A stretch of DNA of 15,077 nucleotides from Ochromonadaceae sp. CCMP2298 (GCA_026770595.1 MU634156.1:1-15077); one strand, 5' to 3'. Counted from the first letter of the stretch, positions 1 to 9,811 are shown. Made by a program: numbers and translations. Notes: generated by a model from the sequence alone, not told the origin.

Positions 1-116
1 GGGGTGTTGGGAGGTATAAGGGTAGGGGTTGGGGGAAGGGAGTGGGGGGTTGGGGTGGGAGGGGTAAGACACAGAAAGCGCCGCATAAGTTAGTGCATAA
101 TACATTTATCCCGTAC
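1..116 (-). other. 5' part of an intron of the LRR gene
   Basis: On the minus strand this begins GTACGG directly after the open frame and reaches a stop codon (positions 106 to 108) only after the donor. Positions 1 to 65 are almost pure C/T on the sense strand, like most complete introns in this window. The acceptor lies beyond the left edge. Confidence 0.65.
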
Positions 117-1146
117 CTGTGTCGATATGCGGGCTGTCCGTGAACCCGTTGGTCACCGCCACGCCCGTATACAACTGTGCAAACTCCGGGTCCACGCTCT
201 GAATGGCCTGATTAATCAGGGCCCACAAGACACCATATTTCTGCAGTTTCGCCTCGTTTTTGAGGTTTTTTGCGCCCATCTCTGAGGTGAATTTGGTCAT
301 TGGGCGGTTCATGGTGAAGTACTTGTCTGCGGCCACCTTGGGCCGCTCGCGCGTGCTGGTGGGCCAGGCCAGAGTGCTCAGTGTTTGTTCTATTTGTCGC
401 ACCAATTGGGCGTTAAGGGGCACACCCTGTGCGGTTTTTAGGCGCCGATTGTGCAGCAAGCCGGCTTGGTCGTACTGGCGCAGCAGTATAGCCATCATCT
501 CCTCCCGGGGGACTGTGTCTGGGTCCGTCTGTATGCCGAATTCGGCGGCGAGGCGTCTGCGCAGGTGGGGCGTGGACCAGGGAGCGAGCTGTGCGCTCAG
601 CAGGGTGGAATCGCGGTCGCACGCGGACTCTTTTGGAGCCTGGTCCTGGTTGTTGGTAACAGCACCCAGATTGAGAGAGCACAGACGCACGCGCGCGCCG
701 AACAGAGCTCGCAGGCGTGCTGACGCCTCCACTTTCTCTAGCTTCTCGTTGTAGCTCAGGTCGACCAGCTGCAGCGCAGGCATGGCAGCCAGCTCCTCCA
801 GTGGCAGGGTGCTCATTTTCAGCTTGTTCGAGAGCAGGCTCAGTTCCACCAGCTGTGTCAGGGCGGAGATTCCGTCGTCCAGGTGTGTCAATCGGTTGCG
901 CGAGAGGTCCAAGCTAGTCAACGAGGTGAGTGAGTACAGACGCGTGCCGATGTTGCTCAGCATGTTACGCGACAGATTCAGCGCCGCCAGGTCTGCTGGC
1001 AACCCTCCCGCAAAGACCTGCTCGATATCTGTTAAAGATGGGGCCTGCGACTCGAAGTTGACGCTGACCACACCGACAACCTCTGGCCTCTTTCCCTCCT
1101 TCCCCTCCTCGCCGTCGTCTCCATCGCTGAACCCCGCAGTGGCCAT
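117..1146 (-). CDS. Leucine-rich-repeat protein with possible C-terminal oxygenase-like domain (3' partial)
   Basis: The visible exon encodes 343 residues and stays open to a splice donor (ACAG|GTACGG, phase 1) at 117/116; the next exon is outside the window. Residues about 57 to 160 hold four leucine-rich repeats, seen as LNLSRN, LDLSRN, LSLLSN and VDLSYN. A helical, Arg-rich region follows (about 190 to 300). The last residues, GFTDSPHID, contain an H-x-D triplet (His340, Asp342) of the kind that binds iron in Fe(II)/2-oxoglutarate oxygenases; this part is inference because the distal His and Arg are not in view. I chose the ATG at 1146 because its context is good (A at -3, G at +4); in-frame ATGs at 1158 and 1206 would add 4 or 20 residues. 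It is head to head with the PheRS gene. The function is not recognised. The LRRs are certain, the oxygenase idea is weak. Confidence 0.8.
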
Positions 1147-1595
1147 GTTCCGCTTCATCCCCTCAACCTGATGCTTGCGTCTCTTCGTATGGCACGCACT
1201 CCACAACAGCTAAAGGAAGGTGGTCACTCTGGAAGCTTTCTTGTGTGTGGAGCGAGGAAGATCCCACGCGCCATATTTTGCCCCTCCTAGAGAAAGTGTT
1301 TGCTGGGTTTTGATGTCTTTTTGTGTGTCGTTTGTCACAAATTCCAAATGCTTCCTCAAAAACCAGGGGCACAAATACCGAGGTCAATATTTTATAGCAG
1401 CCATAGCGATAAAGAGCTCCACGCATCTGCACTCTGGATCGAGCTCCACGCATCTCAAGGACGGGTCCTCGTCTGCAGGGATCTGATTGGACCCAAGCAC
1501 TCTGCTTCCTCTTCTCAGCGAGGAACGGGCTCCCCCCTGTTACCGGAAGCGCTGTCAGCCTCCGTCAGCATCCAGGTTGGTATTGTCGACACAGA
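1147..1595. promoter_or_regulatory. Divergent promoter region between the LRR and PheRS genes
   Basis: About 450 bases separate two start codons that point away from each other, so both promoters should lie here. An AT-rich patch (TATTTTATAG, about 1388 to 1397) could serve as a TATA-like element for the plus-strand gene, but this is a guess. No convincing ORF is present; short frames on both strands lack family resemblance. Confidence 0.4.
1414..1455. repeat. 15-base direct repeat, two copies
   Basis: GAGCTCCACGCATCT occurs at 1414 to 1428 and again at 1441 to 1455, 27 bases start to start, inside the divergent promoter about 140 to 180 bases upstream of the PheRS start. It may be a paired protein-binding site or a small duplication. 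Confidence 0.7.
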
Positions 1596-3306
<1,711 letters not shown>

Positions 3307-3351
3307 TGAGCTTGATAGTTGGGAAGTGTACGTAATACGCCTGCAGAACTT

Positions 3352-3364
3352 CTAACCCTAACCC
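3352..3364. repeat. Telomere-like motif, about two units of CCCTAA
   Basis: CTAACCCTAACCC lies just downstream of the PheRS stop codon. Two units are too few to prove a telomeric origin. CCCTAA-type words recur in the spacer at 10640 to 10840 and as GTAGGGTTT at 9124. Confidence 0.5.
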
Positions 3365-3424
3365 ACTGTAAATAAGTAACTGACAGTACGTACTAAAGGC
3401 AACCGTTTCTTTCCACGATGGCAA

Positions 3425-3553
3425 ATGCTGTCCTCTCTTGCTCTGATCTTTCTCGTAATTTTGCTGGGTTCAATCGATTCGTTGCTCTTCCCGCTGTGGC
3501 CTTATTCCCGCGTGTTGGAGAATGCCGACAGTGAGAGTGCACCGATTGCATAG
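3425..3553 (+). CDS. Small hydrophobic ORF, 42 residues, doubtful
   Basis: The frame starts MLSSLALIFLVILLG, resembling a signal peptide or a single membrane anchor, and ends SESAPIA. A possible splice donor (ACA|GTGAGAGTG, at 3531) lies before the stop codon, so it could be the first exon of a small secreted or membrane protein, though I found no persuasive second exon. A second start in another frame at 3418 encodes 38 residues and has a better start context. It sits between convergent genes and may simply be PheRS 3' untranslated sequence. Confidence 0.15.
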   Translation: MLSSLALIFLVILLGSIDSLLFPLWPYSRVLENADSESAPIA

Positions 3554-3627
3554 AGTGGTTCAACACTGGACGAGCGCGAGAATGGCCGAGCCTGCGCCCC
3601 CCGGGATCTACCTCATCTTTCTGAGAG

Positions 3628-3675
3628 GTAGTGGTTGGGGGTTTTGTATCAAACTCCTAACCCCCAACCCCCTAC
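3628..3675. repeat. Inverted repeat with G5/C5 arms
   Basis: The left arm 3628 to 3643 (GTAGTGGTTGGGGGTT) pairs with the right arm 3659 to 3675 (AACCCCCAACCCCCTAC) apart from one mismatch and one unpaired base; the loop is 15 bases. The G-rich arm might also form other structures. It lies between two convergent genes, so a role in 3' end formation is conceivable but untested. Confidence 0.65.
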
Positions 3676-3763
3676 TTGCGGTACCGGCCGAAAAGTACGT
3701 ACTGTGTATAATTTACCAAGTGTACATTACTGATGACCAAGTGTATAGATGCATAACCAATAA

Positions 3764-4846
3764 TCAGAGTTGCAGTTTAATAGCAGCCACGCTACCGCTG
3801 CGGAAGGGGCGGAATCTAACCGTGCTAAAGCCGCACACCGTTACACGTTCTGCCAGGTCGGGCAGCAGCTCCTGGTTCTCCTCGAGCAGCCTTTCGTCCA
3901 GCTCGATGCTCGCACTGCCGTCCTGCATATGCCTCACCCGTATATTCATCTCCACTCCCGGGCTCAAAAAGGCCTTGACCTCTCTCTCGGCGGATTCGAT
4001 GCGCAGCAGGTTCTCGGGCGTGGCGTTCACGCCGAAGGCGAGGCGCGAGCGCAGGCAGGGCGAGGCCGCGTGTGCGTGGTTGGGCAGCCCGAACTCCCTT
4101 GCCATCGCCCTCACCTCCATCTTTGTGAACTCGTCCAGCGGAGAGGCCACGCTGAACTCACTAGCGGCGATAAGGCCTACGCGCGTAACGTCCACCTTGT
4201 CGTCCTTGTTAGTACCGTTGAAAAGCGTCAGCCCTCCGTCTGTCCCGCCTAAGCTTATGCCTGTGCCCGTGTCTATGCCAGCGAGTCCAGGGCGCTCGCC
4301 CCGCCGATTCTCCGCAACTATTTCTATCTGGATGTCTCTAAGCGCCTGGTAGAGGTGCGACTTACAGCTGTAGCATGACATTCCTTCGTTCTGTATGTAT
4401 TGCTCGCTAGTGCCCTCCTTCGTGAACACCTCTCTCAGCGGGATGCCGATGTGCCTCGACACGCTCCGTGCAAGATCTAGCTGCTCAGCTGGGAGAGAAG
4501 ACGAGCGGCCAAGCACGCAGAGCGAGTTTTGCGGGAAGACCTTGAACACAGCAGCTGCGACTACTGAGCTGTCGATTCCCCCGGAGAAGGCAATAAGATT
4601 GGTGCCCCTGCCGGTCACCAGGCCGGCCTCCTTCACCCTCTGCAGCAGGCGCAGCATGGGAGATCGGACACAAGCCAGGCCGCAATTCTGCGCGATCTGG
4701 TCTGATTCTGGCTCACAGACTGGCACTCCAACACAGCAGAGAGGAGGAGAGATGGTTAGATTGTGATAAACCCACGGTCCTGGGGGTACAATATATTGGA
4801 ATTTTATATCTTCCTGTTTGCTTCTTTGTGGGTTTTGATCCTGCAT
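3764..4846 (-). CDS. larE: LarE-like ATP-dependent sacrificial sulfur transferase (PP-loop family)
   Basis: LarE adenylates a carboxylated pyridinium substrate and donates sulfur to it during synthesis of the nickel-pincer cofactor of lactate racemase. In this 360-residue frame the PP-loop SGGIDSS is at 88 to 94, a CYSC pair at 158 to 161, GTN at 211 to 213, SPCLRSRLAFG from 262 (Cys264 in the position of the family's CLASR cysteine), RVRH at 303 to 306 and the C-terminal FRSGS at 348 to 352. All are in family order and spacing. Three cysteines recall LarE forms that hold a [4Fe-4S] cluster. The first 63 residues have no family counterpart and the 4846 ATG has a weak context; Met64 (4657) would give a compact 297-residue protein, and an upstream intron is also possible. 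It is divergent from the NEF1-like gene. The substrate in this organism is unknown; other PP-loop sulfur chemistry is possible. Confidence 0.85.
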   Translation of the reverse strand: MQDQNPQRSKQEDIKFQYIVPPGPWVYHNLTISPPLCCVGVPVCEPESDQIAQNCGLACVRSPMLRLLQRVKEAGLVTGRGTNLIAFSGGIDSSVVAAAVFKVFPQNSLCVLGRSSSLPAEQLDLARSVSRHIGIPLREVFTKEGTSEQYIQNEGMSCYSCKSHLYQALRDIQIEIVAENRRGERPGLAGIDTGTGISLGGTDGGLTLFNGTNKDDKVDVTRVGLIAASEFSVASPLDEFTKMEVRAMAREFGLPNHAHAASPCLRSRLAFGVNATPENLLRIESAEREVKAFLSPGVEMNIRVRHMQDGSASIELDERLLEENQELLPDLAERVTVCGFSTVRFRPFRSGSVAAIKLQL

Positions 4847-5002
4847 CGAAAGATAGGGCAGATTCTAACAGTCTAAACTTTATCTGCTGCCAGTCTCTTG
4901 GCGTCTCTTGATCTGGCATTTCTGGCACGCCGGCATCTCCGGAATCTCTGGCACCTCCGGCATCTGTGCAAGGCGCTCTTGCAGTGCATCGACAGTGCGG
5001 GA
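4847..5002. promoter_or_regulatory. Short divergent promoter region between the LarE and NEF1 genes
   Basis: Only 156 bases separate the chosen starts of two divergent genes. An in-frame ATG at 4898 would extend the NEF1-like protein by 35 residues, but those residues are read from a 9-base tandem repeat, so I treat the stretch as noncoding. Confidence 0.4.
4912..4964. repeat. 9-base tandem repeat, six imperfect copies
   Basis: The units read TCTGGCATT, TCTGGCACG, CCGGCATC, TCCGGAATC, TCTGGCACC and TCCGGCATC, one of them a base short. The array fills the centre of the divergent promoter and is read in short frames on both strands, which explains the spurious Cys/Met/Pro-rich minus-strand ORF there. 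Confidence 0.8.
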
Positions 5003-8000
5003 ATGGACAGGGACTCTATCCGGCGGCGGGTGGTCGCGGACCCGGCTCAGCCGGGAAGGCAGGGAGGCAGGCTGGACAAGGAGAGCCAAGAGAGGCCCAT
5101 CGCCGCATACCACTACAGGAACGACCTGCTGGTGGCCATTCTGCCACTGATGCTGATTCTGCTGGTCTTCGGGGGCAACCTGTCTATCCTGGTGATGTGC
5201 TTTGGCGCCCTGGTCTGCTACATCTTCGACCTCCTGGGTTCCATGGAGGGCACCATCATCTGCCTAGTGATCACCATCCTCTCAGAGGTTGTCTGCCTGG
5301 TCTGGGCAGCGCGAGTTTTCCTATCCCAAAGCATGGTCAACTTCTCGGTCGTTTTGCTGATGTGGCTCACATTGTTGTTCGGCTTCCTGGTCTGCTGCAA
5401 CTACTTCCAGTCCATCATACAGGAGGTAGGCATACTTTTGGTGGTCCTGGACGTCATCATGTTTGCCACACTGCCTCTTGTGGGCGCTGCGCTTATAGCC
5501 TGGTTCCTATGTGTGGAGGTGCCCAGCCTGGACCTGGGACTGTGCTTCAACGTCGTCTACTTCCTCTACATGCTGCACCTGGGCAAGCCACGTCTAACGA
5601 TCACCTACCCGCTGCGCAAGCCCAAGGGGGCCGCGGAGGCACCTCTTAAAAGACTGCTAATTCCGCCCCATATATTGGGCACTATGTACGTACTCCCCAT
5701 CGCAGTCAGCCTCGCAGTGCACGTAGCGCTGCACCACAATGTGCTGTCCACCGCCCACACCAGGGTGGTAAACGTGCTAATGTCGGTGCTCGTACCCGGG
5801 CTGCTGATGCTCTACTGCGCGCACAACCAGCTGCCCATATTCAACAACGAGGCGAGCAGACAGCTGCCCGCATTCACCCCCGGGGCAGCAGATCTACGTG
5901 AAGACATCGCATCCTCCAACGCTCTCGACGATATACTACCTAAAATGCTCGACACTGTCGGGTTTATCCTCACAGCGGCCATGATTTTTTGCATCCAGGG
6001 GCACCCCGTTTTCGACGAAATTAAGTCTTTTTCGGGCCTGTCGGAGAAGGCTGCCACGTACGCTATAATGGGCGCTGTTGTGCTGGCCTTCGCGGCGTTC
6101 GCGACGCACCGCTTTGTGGTACAGCAGAGCGTGCTGCAGGAGGAGCAGAGCGACTACCTCAGCAGCTCTTCCAAGGGCACTGACCGCTGCCTTACCCTCC
6201 TGCGTACATTCGTATCAGCAGCCGTGGGGGCGGCCACAGCACTGATGGCGGTAGTAGTCGACCTACCTGACATCGCCATACCAGTAAGCGTTTCGGGGGC
6301 AGTAGCACTAGCAGAGTACTACCAACGCAAAGCGTGGAACGGCATATCCAGATTGGCTCTGCTTACTATCGCCACAGTAGCAGTGTGGGTTACGGCCATC
6401 TGCTTCACCCACAACACAGTATACTACCTCTCATTCTCCTTCCCCTGGCATGTGGAGCTCTCTATGAAGCACTTCTGCGCCCTGTTCGCGCTGCTGCTAG
6501 CCCTGGCTGTGTGTGTGCCTACGATGGTGTCAGTGCGTGGGGGGGGTAGTGGGGGACTTCTGGGGGTAGAGGACAAAGGCGCTGCACCTATGGGCAACAG
6601 GGTGTTCGAATGGGTGTTCCCCCTTTTGTGCAGCGTGGTGGCTGCTACTGAGCTGATGGTACGGGAGCAGGACTGGGGGGAGCTGGCAGGCGTGGAGACC
6701 ATTTATCCCACCTACTATTTCATAGGGACGACGGTGCTGGTGCTGGGCAGCGCGGTGGTGCTGTATGCGGCAGATGTCGTGGGGTGAGTGACTCTGCTGT
6801 TCTGCTGTTCAAGTGCTTTGCCGTTGAGTAGCTCGTGTTTCGTGTTTCTATCGACTGATACCCCATTACTCCCCCCACACACACACACACACACCTACAT
6901 CCATTCCTTTATATACACCTACTCACACACCTACACCCACATTTACACCTCAGCCCCTCCTGCGTATGGGTTTTGTGGGTCATCCAGGGCGGCAAGCTAC
7001 TCCACCTACTCGGCGTGCCCTCCCCCGGCTGCCTCTCCTCCGCCCTCGTCTCGCTCGCCTACACCCTCCCCTTCATACGCCACGTCGCCCTATACCTCCG
7101 CGCAGACGCCGAGTCCGACCAAGCAGACATACGGGGTGTCACCCCCACCCCCCAGATGCAGCAGCTCAGCCCGCTGGAGCTCCTACTCTACATGGCGTTG
7201 GCAACTTTCGCCACCTTCTGGTCCTGGAGCCACGAAATCCCCCGCACCGCCCTGGCCGCCCTGCTGCAGCGCGATCCCACCGACCTGCAGCAACTATCTC
7301 TCGCTATTTCCGTGTGGCTCGCCTATGTGGGCTGCATCCTGCTCGTCTTCTGCTCTACCGCCTCCACGCTGCGTAGTATCGTCCTCGTCTGCTCGGGGGT
7401 GCTGCTGCTCATCGCGTTCGAAGGCTTCGGGCACCTCAATGTGACAATCGAGACCACGGAGGAATCAAACCTCACCCTCCTCCTGCACCCCGATCTGCAC
7501 ATACACGAGCATCCCGCGCTGTTTCTTATCCTCTCCAGTGCCCTCACAGGCCTCGCGTGGGTGGGGCTCATACCCGTTGGACAGTTCTTTGTATCCCTCC
7601 TGTACAGCGGTCTCTTCGCCTTCATCTCTACCAAGGCCATGATCGGCTGGGCCTTCCCCCTCTCCCTCGCCTCCGACAGCCTCACCCACAACCTCGCCTC
7701 GTTCCCGTTCATCTACCTACTCTGCTCAAAGTTCTTGATCTCTATGGTGGGCGTGGGGCAGGGCGGCTCACCGTTGAACAACATCCTACTCGCCCTCTCC
7801 TGCCTCGCCCCCTTCATAGGCCTCTTCTACACCAACAACACCGACGCCCTGGGTGGTATCGCATGGTCCGCGGTGGTGGGATACGCCGGATTGGCGGCCA
7901 CATCGCGTTTGAGAGAGATATACCTCGAAGAATCAGGCCACCCCCCCTCTGCCTTCTCCCCCGCCCTACCTTGCGCCTTCCTGACTATTTTCTGGGCCAC

Positions 8001-8514
8001 CCTGGCTGTCACACAGTCCCACACTCTGGACCATGACATCTTCATACCCCTCAGCAGCCTGGTGCTGCTCAGCACTGCACCAGGGGCAGTGGTGCGCGAC
8101 CTGCCGCCGCTCACGGTGGCCGGGGCATTCTGTGCCTCTTTCTGGACAATATCTGCGCTCTACGCGATACTGTGCAAGGGGTACGGCGAGGACCCCGCGG
8201 TGGCCGCCTTCCAAGCCCAGCCGCATGATATATTTGGTCTAGATAGCGACGTCTCTGTGTGGACGAACGATTCTATCTGGCCGCTAATAAATCTCGCCCT
8301 GCTGCTGCCCCCCCTGCCCGGTGTGGTGCTGGGGCTGGTGTGGAAGAGGGGGCAGGAGGAGGTCCTGTTTGTGCTAGCAGTACTATCATTGGTGCCCGTA
8401 TTCGCTGCGCAGATTGGCAGTCTGCGGTACCTAGGCGTGCTGGGCATGCTGCTCTCGTCTTGGCGGGGGTACCACCTGGGGAAGGTGCAGCAGCAGAGCG
8501 ATATGCTCATATAG
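5003..8514 (+). CDS. NEF1: NEF1-like (No Exine Formation 1 family) polytopic membrane protein
   Basis: Exons 5003..6783 and 6954..8514 join in phase 2 (donor GTGAGT, acceptor CCTCAG; 170-base intron) to give 1113 residues, close to the roughly 1120 of plant NEF1. A soluble N-terminus of about 40 residues leads into YRNDLLVAILPLMLILLVF, and well over fifteen hydrophobic segments follow. Stretches I recognise as NEF1-like are LSMKHFCALF with the following CVP (near 490 to 515), TIYPTYYFIGTT (near 565), CVWVLWVIQGGKLL just across the splice junction, NLALLLPPLPG (near 1045) and the end RYLGVLGMLLSSW. The acceptor at 6953 was chosen because it is the one that restores frame and family sequence; the CAG at 6987 breaks frame. 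In Arabidopsis NEF1 is needed for pollen wall formation and normal membrane lipids; the molecular activity is unknown, and an alga has no exine. The start at 5003 has G at -3 and +4. Confidence 0.85.
6876..6895 (+). repeat. CA dinucleotide microsatellite within the NEF1 intron
   Basis: About ten CA units lie in the middle of the 6784..6953 intron, followed by degenerate CACCTA-type repeats up to the acceptor. Confidence 0.85.
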
Positions 8515-8650
8515 CATGGGAGCAGATAGCAAATAGCAAATAGCAGACAGAGGAGGTCATTTTTGTATCACGAGAAATTGTATGCATACTAAAATCAAAG
8601 CTTGGAGTAGAGGTGCTTCGGATACTATATTATTAGAAAGGGTTACATGA

Positions 8651-9091
8651 TTGGGTGCATATTCTCTGCCCAAGGGGGAGGATGGGTACTTCTTCATTGA
8701 TCGAGACGGCACGCACTTCCAGCACATCTTGAACTTCCTGCGCTCTCCAGAGGGCTTCAAGGTGGAGATAGAGGGAGCCGATGAGAGGGAGCTGCGGCGC
8801 GAGTGCGAGTACTACGGCATCGATCAGCTCATGTTTGACTCCTGCGATCCAACAGATATCTCCCCCCTTATCGCTACTCGGAAAGACTCACAGGGGGTCT
8901 ACACGGTACGTGGCCGCAAGGGAACGGTGACGACTGAATTACCCGACGTTGTAATCGAATTCTGCCCCTTCTGCCACGAAGGGGGATTGATTTACTGGGA
9001 TAGAAAATTGAACGAGAAATGCCAGGGGGGGGTGTCGGCAGCGCAGCCCAGGGTGCAGGGCCCGTGCCGCAACTGTGGCAAGTCTAGTTAG
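8651..9091 (+). CDS. KCTD-like BTB/T1 domain fragment with C-terminal Cys-pair module, no visible start
   Basis: The open frame encodes 146 residues. DGYFFIDRDGTHFQHILNFL (11 to 30) is the second half of a potassium-channel-tetramerisation-type BTB domain, as in KCTD proteins, which form oligomers and often act as cullin-3 adaptors. The first half, including the usual LNVGG strand, is absent; a TGA precedes the frame at 8648 and no ATG is in frame before 8831. CPFC (105 to 108) and CRNC (139 to 142) near the C-terminus look like a zinc ribbon. Either a first exon is missing (a possible acceptor is TTCTCTGCCCAAG ending at 8673) or this is a 5'-truncated pseudogene. It lies 136 bases after the NEF1 stop codon, too little room for a complete BTB start. 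Confidence 0.55.
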   Translation: MGAYSLPKGEDGYFFIDRDGTHFQHILNFLRSPEGFKVEIEGADERELRRECEYYGIDQLMFDSCDPTDISPLIATRKDSQGVYTVRGRKGTVTTELPDVVIEFCPFCHEGGLIYWDRKLNEKCQGGVSAAQPRVQGPCRNCGKSS

Positions 9092-9123
9092 GTGCGTATG
9101 CAGGTATGCACATATAGGCACAC

Positions 9124-9154
9124 GTAGGGTTTGTAGGGTTTGTAGGGTTTGTAG
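9124..9154 (+). repeat. GTAGGGTTT tandem repeat, three copies and a partial
   Basis: Three perfect 9-base units of GTAGGGTTT are followed by GTAG. The unit contains TAGGGTTT, close to plant-type telomere repeats, but its period is nine rather than seven. Confidence 0.9.
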
Positions 9155-9379
9155 TGCGGGTAGGGTTGGGATTAGCGGAATAGGTGCATATACATGGGCG
9201 CATGGGGGACTAGCTGCATAGGTGCATAGGAGCATATGCACGGGTAGGTATAGCTGCAGAGGTGCAGAGGTGCATAGCATAGTAGTTAGCGAAGTGCAGG
9301 GTAACAGGTAGCATGTGACAGGGTAACAGCGAACATCTAGCTGCTAAGTGCCATCTTCTAACTTTTATACCGATGATAC

Positions 9380-9405
9380 AAATTCGGCGTCCAAATTCGG
9401 TGTCC
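9380..9405 (+). repeat. 13-base tandem duplication
   Basis: AAATTCGGCGTCC is followed directly by AAATTCGGTGTCC, with one base difference. I see no ORF or obvious RNA fold attached to it. Confidence 0.85.
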
Positions 9406-9471
9406 GATAAACAGTACAGTACTATCGGAAAGGGTTACATCTGTTACATGTATTATATTACATACAGAGAG

Positions 9472-9568
9472 TGTGCAGAGAGAGCTGTGCAGAGTGTAGA
9501 GCAGAGGGTACAGAGAGCAGAGCGTAAAGCGTAGAGCGCGCAGTGCAGAGAGCAGAGTGCAGAGCTGG
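9472..9568 (+). repeat. GCAGAG-type low-complexity tract
   Basis: Irregular repetition of GTGCAGAG, GCAGAGAG and GCAGAGTG makes this almost free of T and rich in purines. No period holds throughout. Confidence 0.75.
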
Positions 9569-9631
9569 CTGTTCTAGTAAGCTAGTGCTCAACTGTGTTG
9601 CTAGCTTAGAAGGCAGAGGAGAGGGATACTT

Positions 9632-9811
9632 AGTAGACTAGTAGGTTAGTAGGTGGAGGAGAGTGTTGTTAAGTGGGTTAGTAGGTACAGGAGAGGGTAG
9701 TTAGTAGGTGGAGGAGAGCGTTGCTGGGTAGGTAGAGGAGAGGTAGTTAGTTAGTAGGTAGAGGAGAGGTAGTTAGTAGGTAGACGAGAGGGTAGCTAGT
9801 AGGTGGAGGAG
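9632..9811 (+). repeat. Degenerate minisatellite, about 23-base unit
   Basis: Copies built from TAGTTAGTAGGT followed by RGAGGAGAG recur about seven times with variable spacing. The array runs into the last codons of the ankyrin gene on the other strand, so its final residues SSSTY and its stop codon are made of repeat sequence. Confidence 0.8.

Larger units (their letters stand above)
3307..3763. other. Convergent spacer between the PheRS and LarE genes
   Basis: This holds the 3' flanks of two genes that face each other. It contains a short telomere-like motif, a 42-residue ORF of doubtful status and a G/C-rich inverted repeat, each listed separately. I see no RNA gene in it. Confidence 0.5.
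8636..9440. repeat. 13-base direct repeats bracketing the KCTD-like fragment
   Basis: GAAAGGGTTACAT is found at 8636 to 8648 and 9428 to 9440. Both copies are preceded by TACTAT (8623 and 9420) at slightly different distances. The left copy ends two bases before the KCTD-like open frame. This could be a target-site duplication around an inserted copy or a chance or promoter-type repeat. Confidence 0.5.
9092..9795. other. Repeat-rich spacer between the KCTD fragment and the ankyrin gene
   Basis: About 700 bases without a credible gene. It is made of short purine-rich repeats on the plus strand, several listed separately, plus scattered GGTGCATA-type words between 9180 and 9280 and a repeated CAGGGTAACAG near 9297 and 9319. 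It should hold the 3' flanks of both neighbours, which face each other. Confidence 0.55.

Noticed and set aside
3460-3490. tRNA T-arm-like GGTTCAATC sequence
   Set aside because: No acceptor stem, anticodon arm or D arm could be built around it.
3522-4352. 276-residue plus-strand ORF overlapping LarE
   Set aside because: It is antisense to the conserved LarE core and shows no domain of its own.
4898-5002. Upstream ATG extending the NEF1-like protein by 35 residues
   Set aside because: The extra residues are encoded by the 9-base tandem repeat and match nothing in the family; the ATG at 5003 has a good context.
6988-6990. NEF1 splice acceptor at the CAG ending at 6987
   Set aside because: Joining there to the donor at 6784 breaks the reading frame; the acceptor ending at 6953 keeps frame and restores family-like residues.
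9092-9790. CRISPR-like or transposon interpretation of the repeat spacer
   Set aside because: Repeats are short, imperfect and adjacent without unique spacers of fixed size; no transposase frame or terminal inverted repeats are present.
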